A stretch of DNA of 42,010 bases from contig NZ_PYMJ01000044.1 in assembly GCF_003025615.1 (NCBI RefSeq), positions 1 through 42,010 on the forward strand, given 5' to 3'. A model generated the notes under the pieces. That model saw nothing but the letters and a program-made list of their open reading frames with translations, was not told where the DNA came from and did not search any database. Source of the DNA: Photobacterium frigidiphilum. Lineage in GTDB: Bacteria > Pseudomonadota > Gammaproteobacteria > Enterobacterales > Vibrionaceae. A program made the translations under genes and the position numbers. Shown here piece by piece: positions 27,532 through 35,894 of the stretch. Within the stretch, counting starts at the first letter, position 1; the number at the start of each line of letters is the position of its first letter.

Positions 27532-30500
27532 ATGAAAAAGGCTTTGCTTCGTTTTATTGTATTACTGTTACCTCTGCTATCAATTACGATAGTAGCGACA
27601 CTGTACATATATCATGAAGATGCTAACCAGCTAGAGCTACGCATTCAGGAAAAAGAGCTCACAAAACATCAGTCAGTCCTTCATATCACCCGCTTACACT
27701 TCACACCGATCATTGATGATTTACGCTATTTAACGGCAAAATCACAAGAACTGGCTTTCACTCCGGGGTTAACACAAGAACAAAAAGATCGGATGCTAGA
27801 AACATTTATTCGTATCATGAAAACAAGAAATCATTACGATCAAATACGCCTTATCAATGCAAATGGCATGGAAGTTCTGCGGGTTAATAAAAAAGATGAC
27901 GATATCGTTATAGTTGCCGATGATAAACTTCAAGATAAAAGCAAGAGACCTTATATTCAAAGAGGCCTTCAGGTGCCTGTAGGCAGTTTTTATACTTCGC
28001 AATTCGATCTAAATGTTGAAAACGGTAAGATTGAAACTCCCATTAAACCCATGCTGCGCTTTGTTAGTCATTTCAACTCAAATGGCGAATCTTGGTTAAT
28101 CACATTAAATTATCTAGGTAATGATTTTTTAAGCCAAATACAACAAGAATATAACTGGGGGCAAGGTGGTGGAAACTGGCTTGTCAATAACAATGGGCAA
28201 TGGCTTTTAGGTCCAAATCAAGACAGTGCTTGGCAATTTAACTTAACTAAAAACATCGGCGCCAAAGACTTCTTCCAGCAGTATCCTAATATTTGGGACG
28301 AAATAGGTAAAAAGAAACACGGTCAAATACGCACTGGTGATTACCTTTATACCTATTCTCGCTTCTTTTCTGGGAAAGAATTAAGCAGTACCAAGTTATT
28401 TGTACTTCCTTTTGAGGGGGCAGATTTACCTTGGACGGTCATTTCAAGAGTCAACATGGCAAGTTTAGTAACTGAACTCTCTTTTTCTCAACAACGTATC
28501 ATTAAATTTGCTACCTTTGGCATTCTTGTAATGGCATTAATAGTCGGCTGTATCGTACTTGCTTGGCACCTATTCCAACAATTAATACATGAAAAAAAAT
28601 TAAAACAAGAAATTGAGGACAATGCTCAACGTTACGCTTCAGTATTAAAAAATGCACCTGATGGTTTAATGACGCTAAATAATAAGTTAGACATAACGGC
28701 CTTAAATCATTCAGCTGAACGAGTTTTTAATATTACTGATACCGCCGAAGCCATAGGAAAAAATATTTATGACATAGTCCATGATAAAAAAGCAAAAAAC
28801 ATTCTGAATCAACTTATTTATCAAGTTCAGCTTGCCATGGCTGATGGTAACAATACACCGATCAAAGCAAATATCCAACTACCTGATAATACAGGTATAA
28901 AGTATGTTGCTCTTATTGCGAGTGAAACCGTTTTTAGCTCAACCAGTGAAATTTTACTTCATATTAGTGATGTCACTGATTGGATAGAAAGAGAGTTAAA
29001 ATTAAAAAGCCTATCACGTGCAGTAGAGCAAAGTGACGATACCGTTCTTATTACAGATAACAACGGCATTATTGAGTACGTAAACCGTTCTTTTGAGGTA
29101 TTTACTGGTATCACTGCTGCAGAGGCCTTAGGACGAAATTCGATCACTTTAATGAAGAGTGCCAATGAAAAAAACGGTGAAATAAAACATATCCAACAAC
29201 AATTAAAAGAAGGAAGAACAATTAATCGGGTTATTACACGGAAAAAAAATGATAATACGATTTGCTATGAAGACGAAACTATTTCACCAATACGTAACGA
29301 TAACGGAAAAATAAGTCACTATATTTCAACAGGAAAAGATATCACTGAGCGAGTACTGTTTGAAAGTAAACTTCATAAACTCGCTCATTATGACCTTTTA
29401 ACTGAACTACCTAATCGTCTACTTCTCCTGCAGTACATTGAACAAGCTATCACTAACGCAGAAGAGATGAAAACATCTGTTGTCGTATTCAATATAGATC
29501 TCGATTTTTTTAAAAAGATAAATGATTCTCTTGGTCATGATGTGGGTGATAAAGTATTAATCACCATTGCCAAACGTATTACACGTTCACTTCGAGATGA
29601 AGACGTTCTTGCTCGCTTAGGGGGCGATGAGTTTGCCATTTTAATTCAGTCTGATACTTCATCGCAAAGCATTGCGACACTGGCTGAACGCATTATCAAT
29701 AATATTTGTGCCTCTCTATCTATAGAAGAAAAATCATTATCGATTACAGCAAGCATGGGTATTGCCGTTTACCCTGAAAATTCTTTAGATAGTGATGCCT
29801 TATTAAAGAATTCTGATATTGCACTTTATCACGCTAAAGATCAGGGACGTAATCGATATTGTTTTTTCACGCCCCAAATGGGTGTAGAAAGTGTACAACG
29901 TCTTCAACTTGAATCTGACCTACGTAAAAGTCTAGATACCGATCAGTACACATTTTTTTATCAGCCCAAAGTGAATGCAAAAACCCATAAAGTATGTGGT
30001 ATTGAAGCGTTATTACGCTGGAAGAACGAAGCTGGGCAAATCCAATCTCCACTAGAGATCATTCCGATTCTCGAAAATTCAGGGCTTATTATCAATGTTG
30101 GTGAAACTCTAATTAATCACGCCTGCGAACAGTTATCAGCTTGGCAAAGTAATGGGTTAGATTTGCACTTCGCGTTAAATATATCTGCTCGCCAATTATT
30201 GCATTCAGACATAGTAGATACAGTGTATAAAGCCGTTACTATGTCAGGCTGTAACCCCCACTATCTAGAGTTAGAAATAACAGAAAGTGTTGTCATGGCC
30301 GATGTGAAATTAGCCTTCGATAAGCTCATAAAATTAGAAGCTCTCGGTGTAAAAATTGCTATCGATGATTTCGGGACTGGATATTCTTCACTCGCCTACC
30401 TTAGCCGATTCCCGATACATATACTGAAGGTAGATAGAGAGTTTGTCCAAGACCTGCCAATGAATAAAGATAGCGTTACAATTACGCGATCTATTATTGA

Positions 30501-30693
30501 ACTTGCACATAACTTAGGCATGCTCGTTGTCGCTGAAGGCGTAGAAAATGAAGATCAAATTAAATTCTTAACTGGTATTGGCGTTGAAGAATTTCAAGGC
30601 TACTACTTCGGAAAACCTATACCAATCGATGAGTTCGAACTGAAATTTATCACTGATAGTAGAAACACTGAAAGTATTCTGGATGAAACCTAG
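27532..30693 (+). CDS. Membrane PAS-GGDEF-EAL cyclic-di-GMP protein
   Basis: The 1053-residue bifunctional signalling protein makes and/or degrades cyclic di-GMP. Order: TM1 (about residues 5-25), periplasmic Cache-like sensor (30-320), TM2 (325-347), PAS (about 367-480), PAS with PAC (490-610), GGDEF domain and EAL domain. The GGDEF motif is intact (LARLGGDEFAIL, residues about 697-701), with an RxxD inhibitory site (RDED) five residues before it. The EAL motif is intact (GIEALLRW, 825-827), with LELEITES, AIDDFGTGYSSL, LKVDREFV and VVAEGVENEDQ. Both activities are therefore possible. It is monocistronic. The ligand is unknown. Confidence 0.93.
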   Translation: MKKALLRFIVLLLPLLSITIVATLYIYHEDANQLELRIQEKELTKHQSVLHITRLHFTPIIDDLRYLTAKSQELAFTPGLTQEQKDRMLETFIRIMKTRNHYDQIRLINANGMEVLRVNKKDDDIVIVADDKLQDKSKRPYIQRGLQVPVGSFYTSQFDLNVENGKIETPIKPMLRFVSHFNSNGESWLITLNYLGNDFLSQIQQEYNWGQGGGNWLVNNNGQWLLGPNQDSAWQFNLTKNIGAKDFFQQYPNIWDEIGKKKHGQIRTGDYLYTYSRFFSGKELSSTKLFVLPFEGADLPWTVISRVNMASLVTELSFSQQRIIKFATFGILVMALIVGCIVLAWHLFQQLIHEKKLKQEIEDNAQRYASVLKNAPDGLMTLNNKLDITALNHSAERVFNITDTAEAIGKNIYDIVHDKKAKNILNQLIYQVQLAMADGNNTPIKANIQLPDNTGIKYVALIASETVFSSTSEILLHISDVTDWIERELKLKSLSRAVEQSDDTVLITDNNGIIEYVNRSFEVFTGITAAEALGRNSITLMKSANEKNGEIKHIQQQLKEGRTINRVITRKKNDNTICYEDETISPIRNDNGKISHYISTGKDITERVLFESKLHKLAHYDLLTELPNRLLLLQYIEQAITNAEEMKTSVVVFNIDLDFFKKINDSLGHDVGDKVLITIAKRITRSLRDEDVLARLGGDEFAILIQSDTSSQSIATLAERIINNICASLSIEEKSLSITASMGIAVYPENSLDSDALLKNSDIALYHAKDQGRNRYCFFTPQMGVESVQRLQLESDLRKSLDTDQYTFFYQPKVNAKTHKVCGIEALLRWKNEAGQIQSPLEIIPILENSGLIINVGETLINHACEQLSAWQSNGLDLHFALNISARQLLHSDIVDTVYKAVTMSGCNPHYLELEITESVVMADVKLAFDKLIKLEALGVKIAIDDFGTGYSSLAYLSRFPIHILKVDREFVQDLPMNKDSVTITRSIIELAHNLGMLVVAEGVENEDQIKFLTGIGVEEFQGYYFGKPIPIDEFELKFITDSRNTESILDET

Positions 30694-30810
30694 CCTTTTA
30701 TTTACAATAAGCGTCTAAAATAAAAAAAACGTCCATACTTAAGCTATTAAAGCTTCTATTCAGCAAGAGGCTGACTTAATATATTCAAGATATAATAAAG
30801 GGGCAGCATT

Positions 30811-31161
30811 ATGAGCTTTAGTGATTATTTAGATGATTTTATCAAGCAACGCGATCAACGCCCTCAATCAACAGCCTCTCGTCAACCATTCAGACGCCAA
30901 CCTGCACCATCAGTGCAAGATGCAACAAATCAGAGCAAAGCACGTGAAGCAATGGCGCGGGAACAAGAAGTAGCCTCTGAGCGCGCGACAGAAGAAACAA
31001 AGCAACCTCATACTCGCATTCATGGTCGCTGTATGACAGCTCAAGAATTATATGCACTAGACCAACAAAAAGTAGAAGCGATACCTGTTAGTCAATCACG
31101 TTTAGACTATATTCAACAATTAAAGAAAGACTTAAAGCTGAAGAAAAACTCGGAATCTTAA
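30811..31161 (+). CDS. Small hydrophilic protein, probably disordered
   Basis: I do not recognise this 116-residue protein. The middle (about residues 17-70) is rich in Gln, Arg, Ala, Glu and Pro and is probably disordered, while the ends look helical (MSFSDYLDDFIKQR; SRLDYIQQLKKDLKLKK). There is no signal peptide. GGGG lies 9 bases before the ATG, and the gene ends before a stem-loop at 31220. It lies 117 bp after the GGDEF-EAL gene on the same strand and could be cotranscribed, but nothing shows a functional link. Confidence 0.6.
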   Translation: MSFSDYLDDFIKQRDQRPQSTASRQPFRRQPAPSVQDATNQSKAREAMAREQEVASERATEETKQPHTRIHGRCMTAQELYALDQQKVEAIPVSQSRLDYIQQLKKDLKLKKNSES

Positions 31162-31219
31162 ATCAACGTCTTTTATAATTTAAAAAATTAACACCAAAGC
31201 TTATAGGTTTAGCGCATTC

Positions 31220-31242
31220 AGCTGGTTTATCACCAGCTTTCT
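31220..31242 (+). terminator. Probable terminator after the 30811 gene
   Basis: AGCTGGT (31220-31226) pairs with ACCAGCT (31232-31238) around a 5-base loop. The T-tract is short (TTCT). Confidence 0.5.
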
Positions 31243-31914
31243 AATACTAGAATAACGACACTCTATGCATAATTAACGTTAAACTGACAAAATAACTCAC
31301 ATTGTCTTTATTATTGATAACCCTTACCCTACTTATATAACAAACATTATCGATAAAACATCCTTCCAAATTTGGTCTTATACATTCAAATGCTCCAATT
31401 AGAGCGAAAAATGAACTATTTACAGCGATTAGATTTCTTACAGATTAAAAGATGAAATTTAATTTAATAAATATTATTGAACCTCACCTAAAAGGAAGCA
31501 TAAATACTCTCTGCTTATTTCACTGTTTATTTTGTATACGGCATCAGTACAAGTTTAACTGACGCTTTACACAACAATGGCGATATAAAGCATATTTCAC
31601 AATGCTAAACAACACCCATCCACATGATTAGTATAGCTTTTTATATTAAGCATTCATGTATCAGTAATAAAACAGCGTTTATTTTACATATCTATCCATA
31701 TAAACCCACACATCAGGCTAATCTTAATATCTACACATCCATCACAATAAAAAGCATTTAATGCAAAGCCAAGAAAAGAGAGCAACAATTAATTAACAGT
31801 TAAAACATTCCAGCTCGGCAAGGTCTACACTATTAGTGCGCATTGTACAATATAGGCACAAGAGATTTTAGCGGTTAATATTGGCCATTAAGAAAAGTAT
31901 GAAAAGACTAAATC
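31243..31914. other. Intergenic region upstream of gltS
   Basis: About 670 bp, very AT-rich, with no credible ORF, tRNA or palindrome seen. It must carry the gltS promoter, but no hexamer pair is convincing. The length is unusual for such a dense window and may hide a small RNA that I cannot detect. Confidence 0.4.
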
Positions 31915-33138
31915 ATGAATACTACAATTCAAATAAACGAGCTAGAATCTTTGCTCATTGCGATTATTGTGCTTTTTCTTGGCTACTTCATTAATACAAA
32001 AGTAACGGTTCTTCGGAAGTATAATATTCCAGAACCTATTGTAGGAGGCCTAATAGTCGCGGTTATAATTGCTTTAATACATCAGCAAGGCATCGACATT
32101 ACTTTCAAACTCAGTATTAAAGACACTTTAATGCAGATGTTTTTTGCTACCGTCGGCCTAGCTGCAAGCTACAAGCTACTGGCACAAGGTGGTTCACGCG
32201 TATTTTTATTTTTAGGGTTAGCAACGGTTTTCATCATCATCCAAAATGCTGTTGGTGTAACACTAAGTACCTTACTTGGCTTAGACCCTATTATTGGCTT
32301 AATAGTGGGCTCAATAACATTGTCTGGCGGGCATGGTACAGGTGCTGCTTGGGCACAAAGCTTTGCAGCAGATTACAATCTACACGTTCTTGAACTGTCT
32401 ATGGCCTCTGCAACATTTGGCTTAGTGATGGGCGGAATTATTGGTGGACCTGTTGCACAGCGTCTGATCAATAAACACAAATTGAAGTCATCGTTTGGTG
32501 ATGGTGAGCATCACCATATTGAACATCCTGATCTGATTACTTATAGCGATAAAGAAGAAGATCGTATTACGTCAAAGAACACCATTGAAGTACTGTTCAT
32601 CTTGTTGATCTGTGTTGCAGGTGCTGCACATGTGAAAGAACTTGTTGATAGCTTTGGTATTTCTTGGCTTCGTATCCCTGACTTTGTTTATGCATTGTTT
32701 ATTGGTGTTTTTATCACCAACATTTGTGAAACAACAAAGGTTTATAAGATCAACAGTGAAACGGTTGATGCGTTAGGTACCATTTCATTATCGCTCTTTT
32801 TGGCAATGGCCTTAATGAGTCTTAAGTTGTGGGAATTGCTTGAATTGGCTTTACCAATGCTGATGATCCTAACAGTACAAACGGTCGTACTTGCTGCGTT
32901 TGCGTATTTTGTTACCTTCCGTGTTATGGGTAAAACGTATGATGCTGCGGTTATTGCTGGTGGTCACTGTGGTTTTGGTATGGGTGCCACGCCAACGGCA
33001 GTGATGAACATGGGGTCGTTAGTGTCACGTAATGGACCATCACCTCAAGCTTTCATGGTTGTTCCTATTGTTGGTGCTTTCTTTATCGACATAGCGAACT
33101 TGATAGTTTTACAAGGCTATTTAAGCTTTATTCAGTAG
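31915..33138 (+). CDS. gltS: Sodium/glutamate symporter
   Basis: The 407-residue inner-membrane carrier takes up glutamate with sodium. The family repeats are visible: YNIPEPIVGGLIVA in the first half and VIAGGHCGFGMGATPTAVMNM in the second, with the internal ITLSGGHGTGAAWAQSF. About ten membrane segments flank a hydrophilic central loop (HKLKSSFGDGEHHHIEHPDL, about residues 187-222). The 407-residue length is normal for GltS. It is monocistronic, with a weak ribosome binding site and a very strong terminator. No regulator is adjacent. Confidence 0.94.
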   Translation: MNTTIQINELESLLIAIIVLFLGYFINTKVTVLRKYNIPEPIVGGLIVAVIIALIHQQGIDITFKLSIKDTLMQMFFATVGLAASYKLLAQGGSRVFLFLGLATVFIIIQNAVGVTLSTLLGLDPIIGLIVGSITLSGGHGTGAAWAQSFAADYNLHVLELSMASATFGLVMGGIIGGPVAQRLINKHKLKSSFGDGEHHHIEHPDLITYSDKEEDRITSKNTIEVLFILLICVAGAAHVKELVDSFGISWLRIPDFVYALFIGVFITNICETTKVYKINSETVDALGTISLSLFLAMALMSLKLWELLELALPMLMILTVQTVVLAAFAYFVTFRVMGKTYDAAVIAGGHCGFGMGATPTAVMNMGSLVSRNGPSPQAFMVVPIVGAFFIDIANLIVLQGYLSFIQ

Positions 33139-33186
33139 CACTTTGCATTCATGCTAAATTGCGTGACTGACAAATAGCGAAATATC

Positions 33187-33218
33187 AAAGGGGATGACGT
33201 TGTCATCCCCTTTTTTTT
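33187..33218 (+). terminator. Strong terminator of gltS
   Basis: AAAGGGGATGAC (33187-33198) and GTCATCCCCTTT (33202-33213) form a perfect 12-bp stem with a 3-base loop, followed by a T-run. Confidence 0.92.
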
Positions 33219-33420
33219 GAGGTGATATTTCGTGATATAGCACTCATCACGGAAGGTTTTGGTCAATAACGAACAAACGGTACACAATGAAAGCCATAAA
33301 TTTCATACCTCATTTGTTACGTTTGTTGTAATCTAGTCTTAGTGTAGAAATGAGATACAGCACACATCCATTGTCATTATTTGGACACAACTTTTACGCA
33401 TTCATAGGTAGAGATGAACA

Positions 33421-33693
33421 ATGAAAAAGAATAAAAACAAGAACAACAATGACGCAAAATTACTGAAGAAAGCCATGGAACTAGGTTTTTCATTCGCTAA
33501 AAAGCAAGGATATGGAGACTTAGAGAAAACCGTTTCATCCACAGAACGTGTTGAATGTATTTATCGTTTACTTATCCAAAGTAAACAAATTACCCCTCTT
33601 GCCGTTGATCAAGAAAATGGCGTGAATATGAAGCATAAGTTGGTGCTTTGGATCACTCGTCTACTACCTCCTGATCACGAATTACTACAATAA
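33421..33693 (+). CDS. DUF5062-like small protein
   Basis: The 90-residue basic protein resembles the DUF5062 family that I associate with Vibrio and relatives (KLLKKAMELGFSFAKKQGYGDLE, ERVECIYRLLIQSKQITPLA, MKHKLVLWITRLLPPDHELL). Its function is unknown. The N-terminus is very rich in Lys and Asn. No signal peptide or membrane segment is present. The gene is monocistronic and ends at the terminator at 33741. Confidence 0.7.
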   Translation: MKKNKNKNNNDAKLLKKAMELGFSFAKKQGYGDLEKTVSSTERVECIYRLLIQSKQITPLAVDQENGVNMKHKLVLWITRLLPPDHELLQ

Positions 33694-33740
33694 TTACCGT
33701 AAGACTAACCGGTATTATCCGCTATATCATTTAGCGCACA

Positions 33741-33780
33741 AAAATCAGCAAACAGGTTTTTACACTGGTTGCTGATTTTT
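33741..33780 (+). terminator. Terminator after the DUF5062-like gene
   Basis: AAAATCAGCAA (33741-33751) pairs with TTGCTGATTTT (33769-33779) and is followed by more T residues. Confidence 0.85.
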
Positions 33781-33914
33781 TGTATCTCGCTTTTTATAAC
33801 AACACGTTACCTAATTCTTTGCCTTCGTTGCAATTACAACAAACAAATATTGCCACCTTGTTTACAGGCATGTAACTTATTATCATTACTCAGATAATAT
33901 CAAGGATGGTCATA

Positions 33915-34712
33915 ATGCGTCGTGTCGTATTTAATCAAAAAGGTGGGGTTGGTAAATCCAGCATTGCAGCTAATTTGGCAGCCTTAAGCGCGGCTAAAGG
34001 ATATAAAACATTATTGATTGATCTGGATGTTCAAGGTAACAGTAGCCACTATTTAGGCTACGACGTTAACTCTGAGAGTAAACAAACCATAGCAGACCTA
34101 TTAAACCAAACCGTTGGCTGGTTTAGTGTTTCTACCCCTGTGATTGAGTTCCCCCAACCCACGTCGTTTACTAACCTTGATATTATTCCATCTAGCCCAC
34201 GATTAGAAAAAATCGAATCGGAATTAGAACGCCGCTATAAGATCTATAAGCTTCGCGATGCGCTAGATGAATTAGACAAGCGGTATGAGCGTATTTATAT
34301 CGATACCCCACCTAACCTAAACTTTTTCAGTAAAGCCGCCTTAATTGCCGCTCAGCGCTTACTTATCCCCTTCGACTGCGATAGCTTTTCACAACAAGCA
34401 CTCTTAACGTTACTCAATAATGTATCTGAATTACGTGAAGACCATAATCCAACACTTGAGGTTGAGGGGGTTATCGTCAATATGTTTAATGCTCAGGCTA
34501 ACTTCCCAAAGAAAATCATTGCTGACTTGAAGGATCTCGGATTACCGATTCTTGAACCTTATCTGCCTCAGTCGATAAAAATGAAAGAATCGCATTACTA
34601 TCAAAAGCCTCTTATCCATTTACTGCCGACACATAAGCTCACGAAAAGTTTTGAGCAGTTATTCATGACACTTGAAAAAAGTGCGCCCGTGCTAGCTGAA
34701 GTCGAAACATAG
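33915..34712 (+). CDS. Orphan ParA-family ATPase
   Basis: The 265-residue ATPase is of the ParA/MinD class. It has a deviant Walker A, KGGVGKSS (residues 9-16, with the signature Lys), and Walker A' LLIDLDVQGNSSHYL. The Walker B region is RIYIDTPPNLNFFSKAAL. No ParB-like gene follows, and no N-terminal DNA-binding domain is present as in plasmid type Ia ParA. It may position a protein cargo rather than DNA. I choose the ATG at 33915 because AAGGA ends 8 bases before it, whereas the ATG at 33906 overlaps that element. A 13-bp inverted repeat lies just downstream. Confidence 0.88.
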   Translation: MRRVVFNQKGGVGKSSIAANLAALSAAKGYKTLLIDLDVQGNSSHYLGYDVNSESKQTIADLLNQTVGWFSVSTPVIEFPQPTSFTNLDIIPSSPRLEKIESELERRYKIYKLRDALDELDKRYERIYIDTPPNLNFFSKAALIAAQRLLIPFDCDSFSQQALLTLLNNVSELREDHNPTLEVEGVIVNMFNAQANFPKKIIADLKDLGLPILEPYLPQSIKMKESHYYQKPLIHLLPTHKLTKSFEQLFMTLEKSAPVLAEVET

Positions 34713-34731
34713 CATTACCGTCAAATAATCA

Positions 34732-34778
34732 TTGATGACAACTGGTGGATTACTAAAAACACTGTCAGTCGTCATCAA
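34732..34778. repeat. 13-bp inverted repeat after the ParA gene
   Basis: TTGATGACAACTG (34732-34744) and CAGTCGTCATCAA (34766-34778) pair with one mismatch across a 21-base spacer. No T-run follows. It may be a weak terminator or a binding site. Confidence 0.5.
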
Positions 34779-34956
34779 CATCACGGCACTAACATTGTAG
34801 ATTGAACATCAATAAAGTTATCGTCAATCTCTATCACCATGATAAATCTAAACAACTTTCACTCAATTAATTCGTCTTTTCACGCTCATACAGCCATCAA
34901 ACTGGTCACTCTGCGAGCAAATGAATGCAAATTAATAAAAAAGCGATCTCAAACAC

Positions 34957-34985
34957 TTGCGCGAAATTCATCGAATCGCTACTAT
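34957..34985 (+). promoter_or_regulatory. Candidate promoter of the tRNA-Val array
   Basis: TTGCGC (34957-34962) and TACTAT (34980-34985) are separated by 17 bases and lie 34 bases before the first tRNA. Confidence 0.5.
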
Positions 34986-35019
34986 TCTCTCGTTCCCAAA
35001 AACGGAACAAAAACAATTT

Positions 35020-35096
35020 GCTCGCTTAGCTCAGTTGGTTAGAGTACTTGCATGACATGCAAGGTGTCACTGGTTCGAGTCCAGTAGCGAGCACCA
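35020..35096 (+). tRNA. tRNA-Val (GAC), copy 1
   Basis: A full cloverleaf is visible in 77 nt: acceptor GCTCGCT/AGCGAGC, D stem GCTC/GAGT, anticodon stem CTTGC/GCAAG with loop ATGACAT (anticodon GAC), T stem ACTGG/CCAGT with TTCGAGT, and encoded CCA. It reads GUC and GUU valine codons. Confidence 0.96.
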
Positions 35097-35141
35097 AATT
35101 TTAGATAGCACGCAATAGCTTGTTATTACACAGTACAATTT

Positions 35142-35218
35142 GCTCGCTTAGCTCAGTTGGTTAGAGTACTTGCATGACATGCAAGGTGTCACTGGTTCGA
35201 GTCCAGTAGCGAGCACCA
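35142..35218 (+). tRNA. tRNA-Val (GAC), copy 2
   Basis: Identical over all 77 nt to copy 1. The 45-bp spacer before it is nearly the same as the next spacer, so the repeat unit of about 122 bp includes flanking DNA. All three copies are probably processed from one transcript. Confidence 0.96.
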
Positions 35219-35262
35219 GTTTTAGATAGCACGAAATAGTTTGTTATCACGCAGTACAATTT

Positions 35263-35339
35263 GCTCGCTTAGCTCAGTTGGTTAGAGTACTTGCATGACA
35301 TGCAAGGTGTCACTGGTTCGAGTCCAGTAGCGAGCACCA
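35263..35339 (+). tRNA. tRNA-Val (GAC), copy 3
   Basis: Identical to copies 1 and 2. The preceding 44-bp spacer differs from the first spacer at only a few positions. It is the last tRNA of the array, followed by a terminator. Confidence 0.96.
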
Positions 35340-35362
35340 AATTCTCTTAGAGATACATCAAG

Positions 35363-35384
35363 CCAGCTTTTAGCAGGTTTTTTT
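35363..35384 (+). terminator. Terminator of the tRNA-Val array
   Basis: CCAGCT (35363-35368) pairs with AGCAGG (35372-35377) with one A-A mismatch, followed by seven T residues. Confidence 0.65.
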
Positions 35385-35438
35385 GTATCTGATGTTTATT
35401 GCTATAATTCCTTCTCACCTCACCAATCTAACAACGTA

Positions 35439-35513
35439 ATGACTAACTGTGAATTCAAATGGAAACACTTTTCCCCTGAAATCATTCTTTGGCGCCTGCG
35501 TTGATATTGCTCG
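35439..35513 (+). pseudogene. Relic of an IS6-family transposase N-terminus
   Basis: An ATG-started 21-codon frame contains FKWKHFSPEIILWRLR, then a stop, then Tyr-Cys codons. IS6-family (IS26-type) transposases begin with an FKxxHF...IILWAVRWYC pattern, so the stop (TGA, 35502-35504) sits exactly where Trp is expected. The match ends near 35513. No inverted repeats or remaining transposase body are seen. This is a short, decayed fragment. Confidence 0.55.
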
Positions 35514-35581
35514 ACATCAATGGCTTTAAAGCGTGCAACTTAATTGGTGGTTATCGTACCTACAAGTTTGCTAAAGCTTAG
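35492..35581 (+). pseudogene. Relic of a rhodanese-like domain C-terminus
   Basis: In a different frame from the transposase relic, the codons read ALILLDINGFKACNLIGGYR and then TYKFAKA-stop. The pattern hGF-x-x-x-NL-x-GGY-x-TY is typical of the rhodanese domain that ends some FAD-dependent NAD(P)-disulfide oxidoreductases (CoA-disulfide reductase type). No upstream part of such a gene remains in the window. Confidence 0.45.
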
Positions 35582-35812
35582 CGGCTAATACTTTATAATT
35601 CAGTCGTCAGAATAAGGAGGTATTAATATTATACTCTATCGCTACCACACCACATGATCATATTAGAATAACCGACCATCTATAGTATTTAAATAACACC
35701 AAACGATGATAAATTTATTTATCAATATTATCTATTAGGTATAACTATGCCTAACATGTTTTAGCTGCATGATCACAAAGCCATCTAACCAAACTAACCT
35801 GATTTTTATTTA

Positions 35813-35826
35813 GTGACATTGATCAA
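35813..35826. promoter_or_regulatory. Candidate FNR site upstream of the cytochrome operon
   Basis: GTGACATTGATCAA matches 8 of 10 defined bases of TTGAT-N4-ATCAA and lies 68 bases before the operon's first start codon. It fits anaerobic induction. Confidence 0.5.
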
Positions 35827-35894
35827 ATGAAAAAGTTCCTTTCGTTCTTATTATGATTATGAAAATAAAATTAATAGACCATCAGGAGCTTAAT

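Noticed and set aside
34839..35042. Plus-strand ORF running into the first tRNA
   Set aside because: It overlaps the tRNA and its promoter, and its composition is not protein-like.
35020..35339. Regular repeats with short unique-looking spacers, like a CRISPR array
   Set aside because: The repeats are 77-nt perfect tRNA cloverleaves with encoded CCA, and the spacers are nearly identical to each other.
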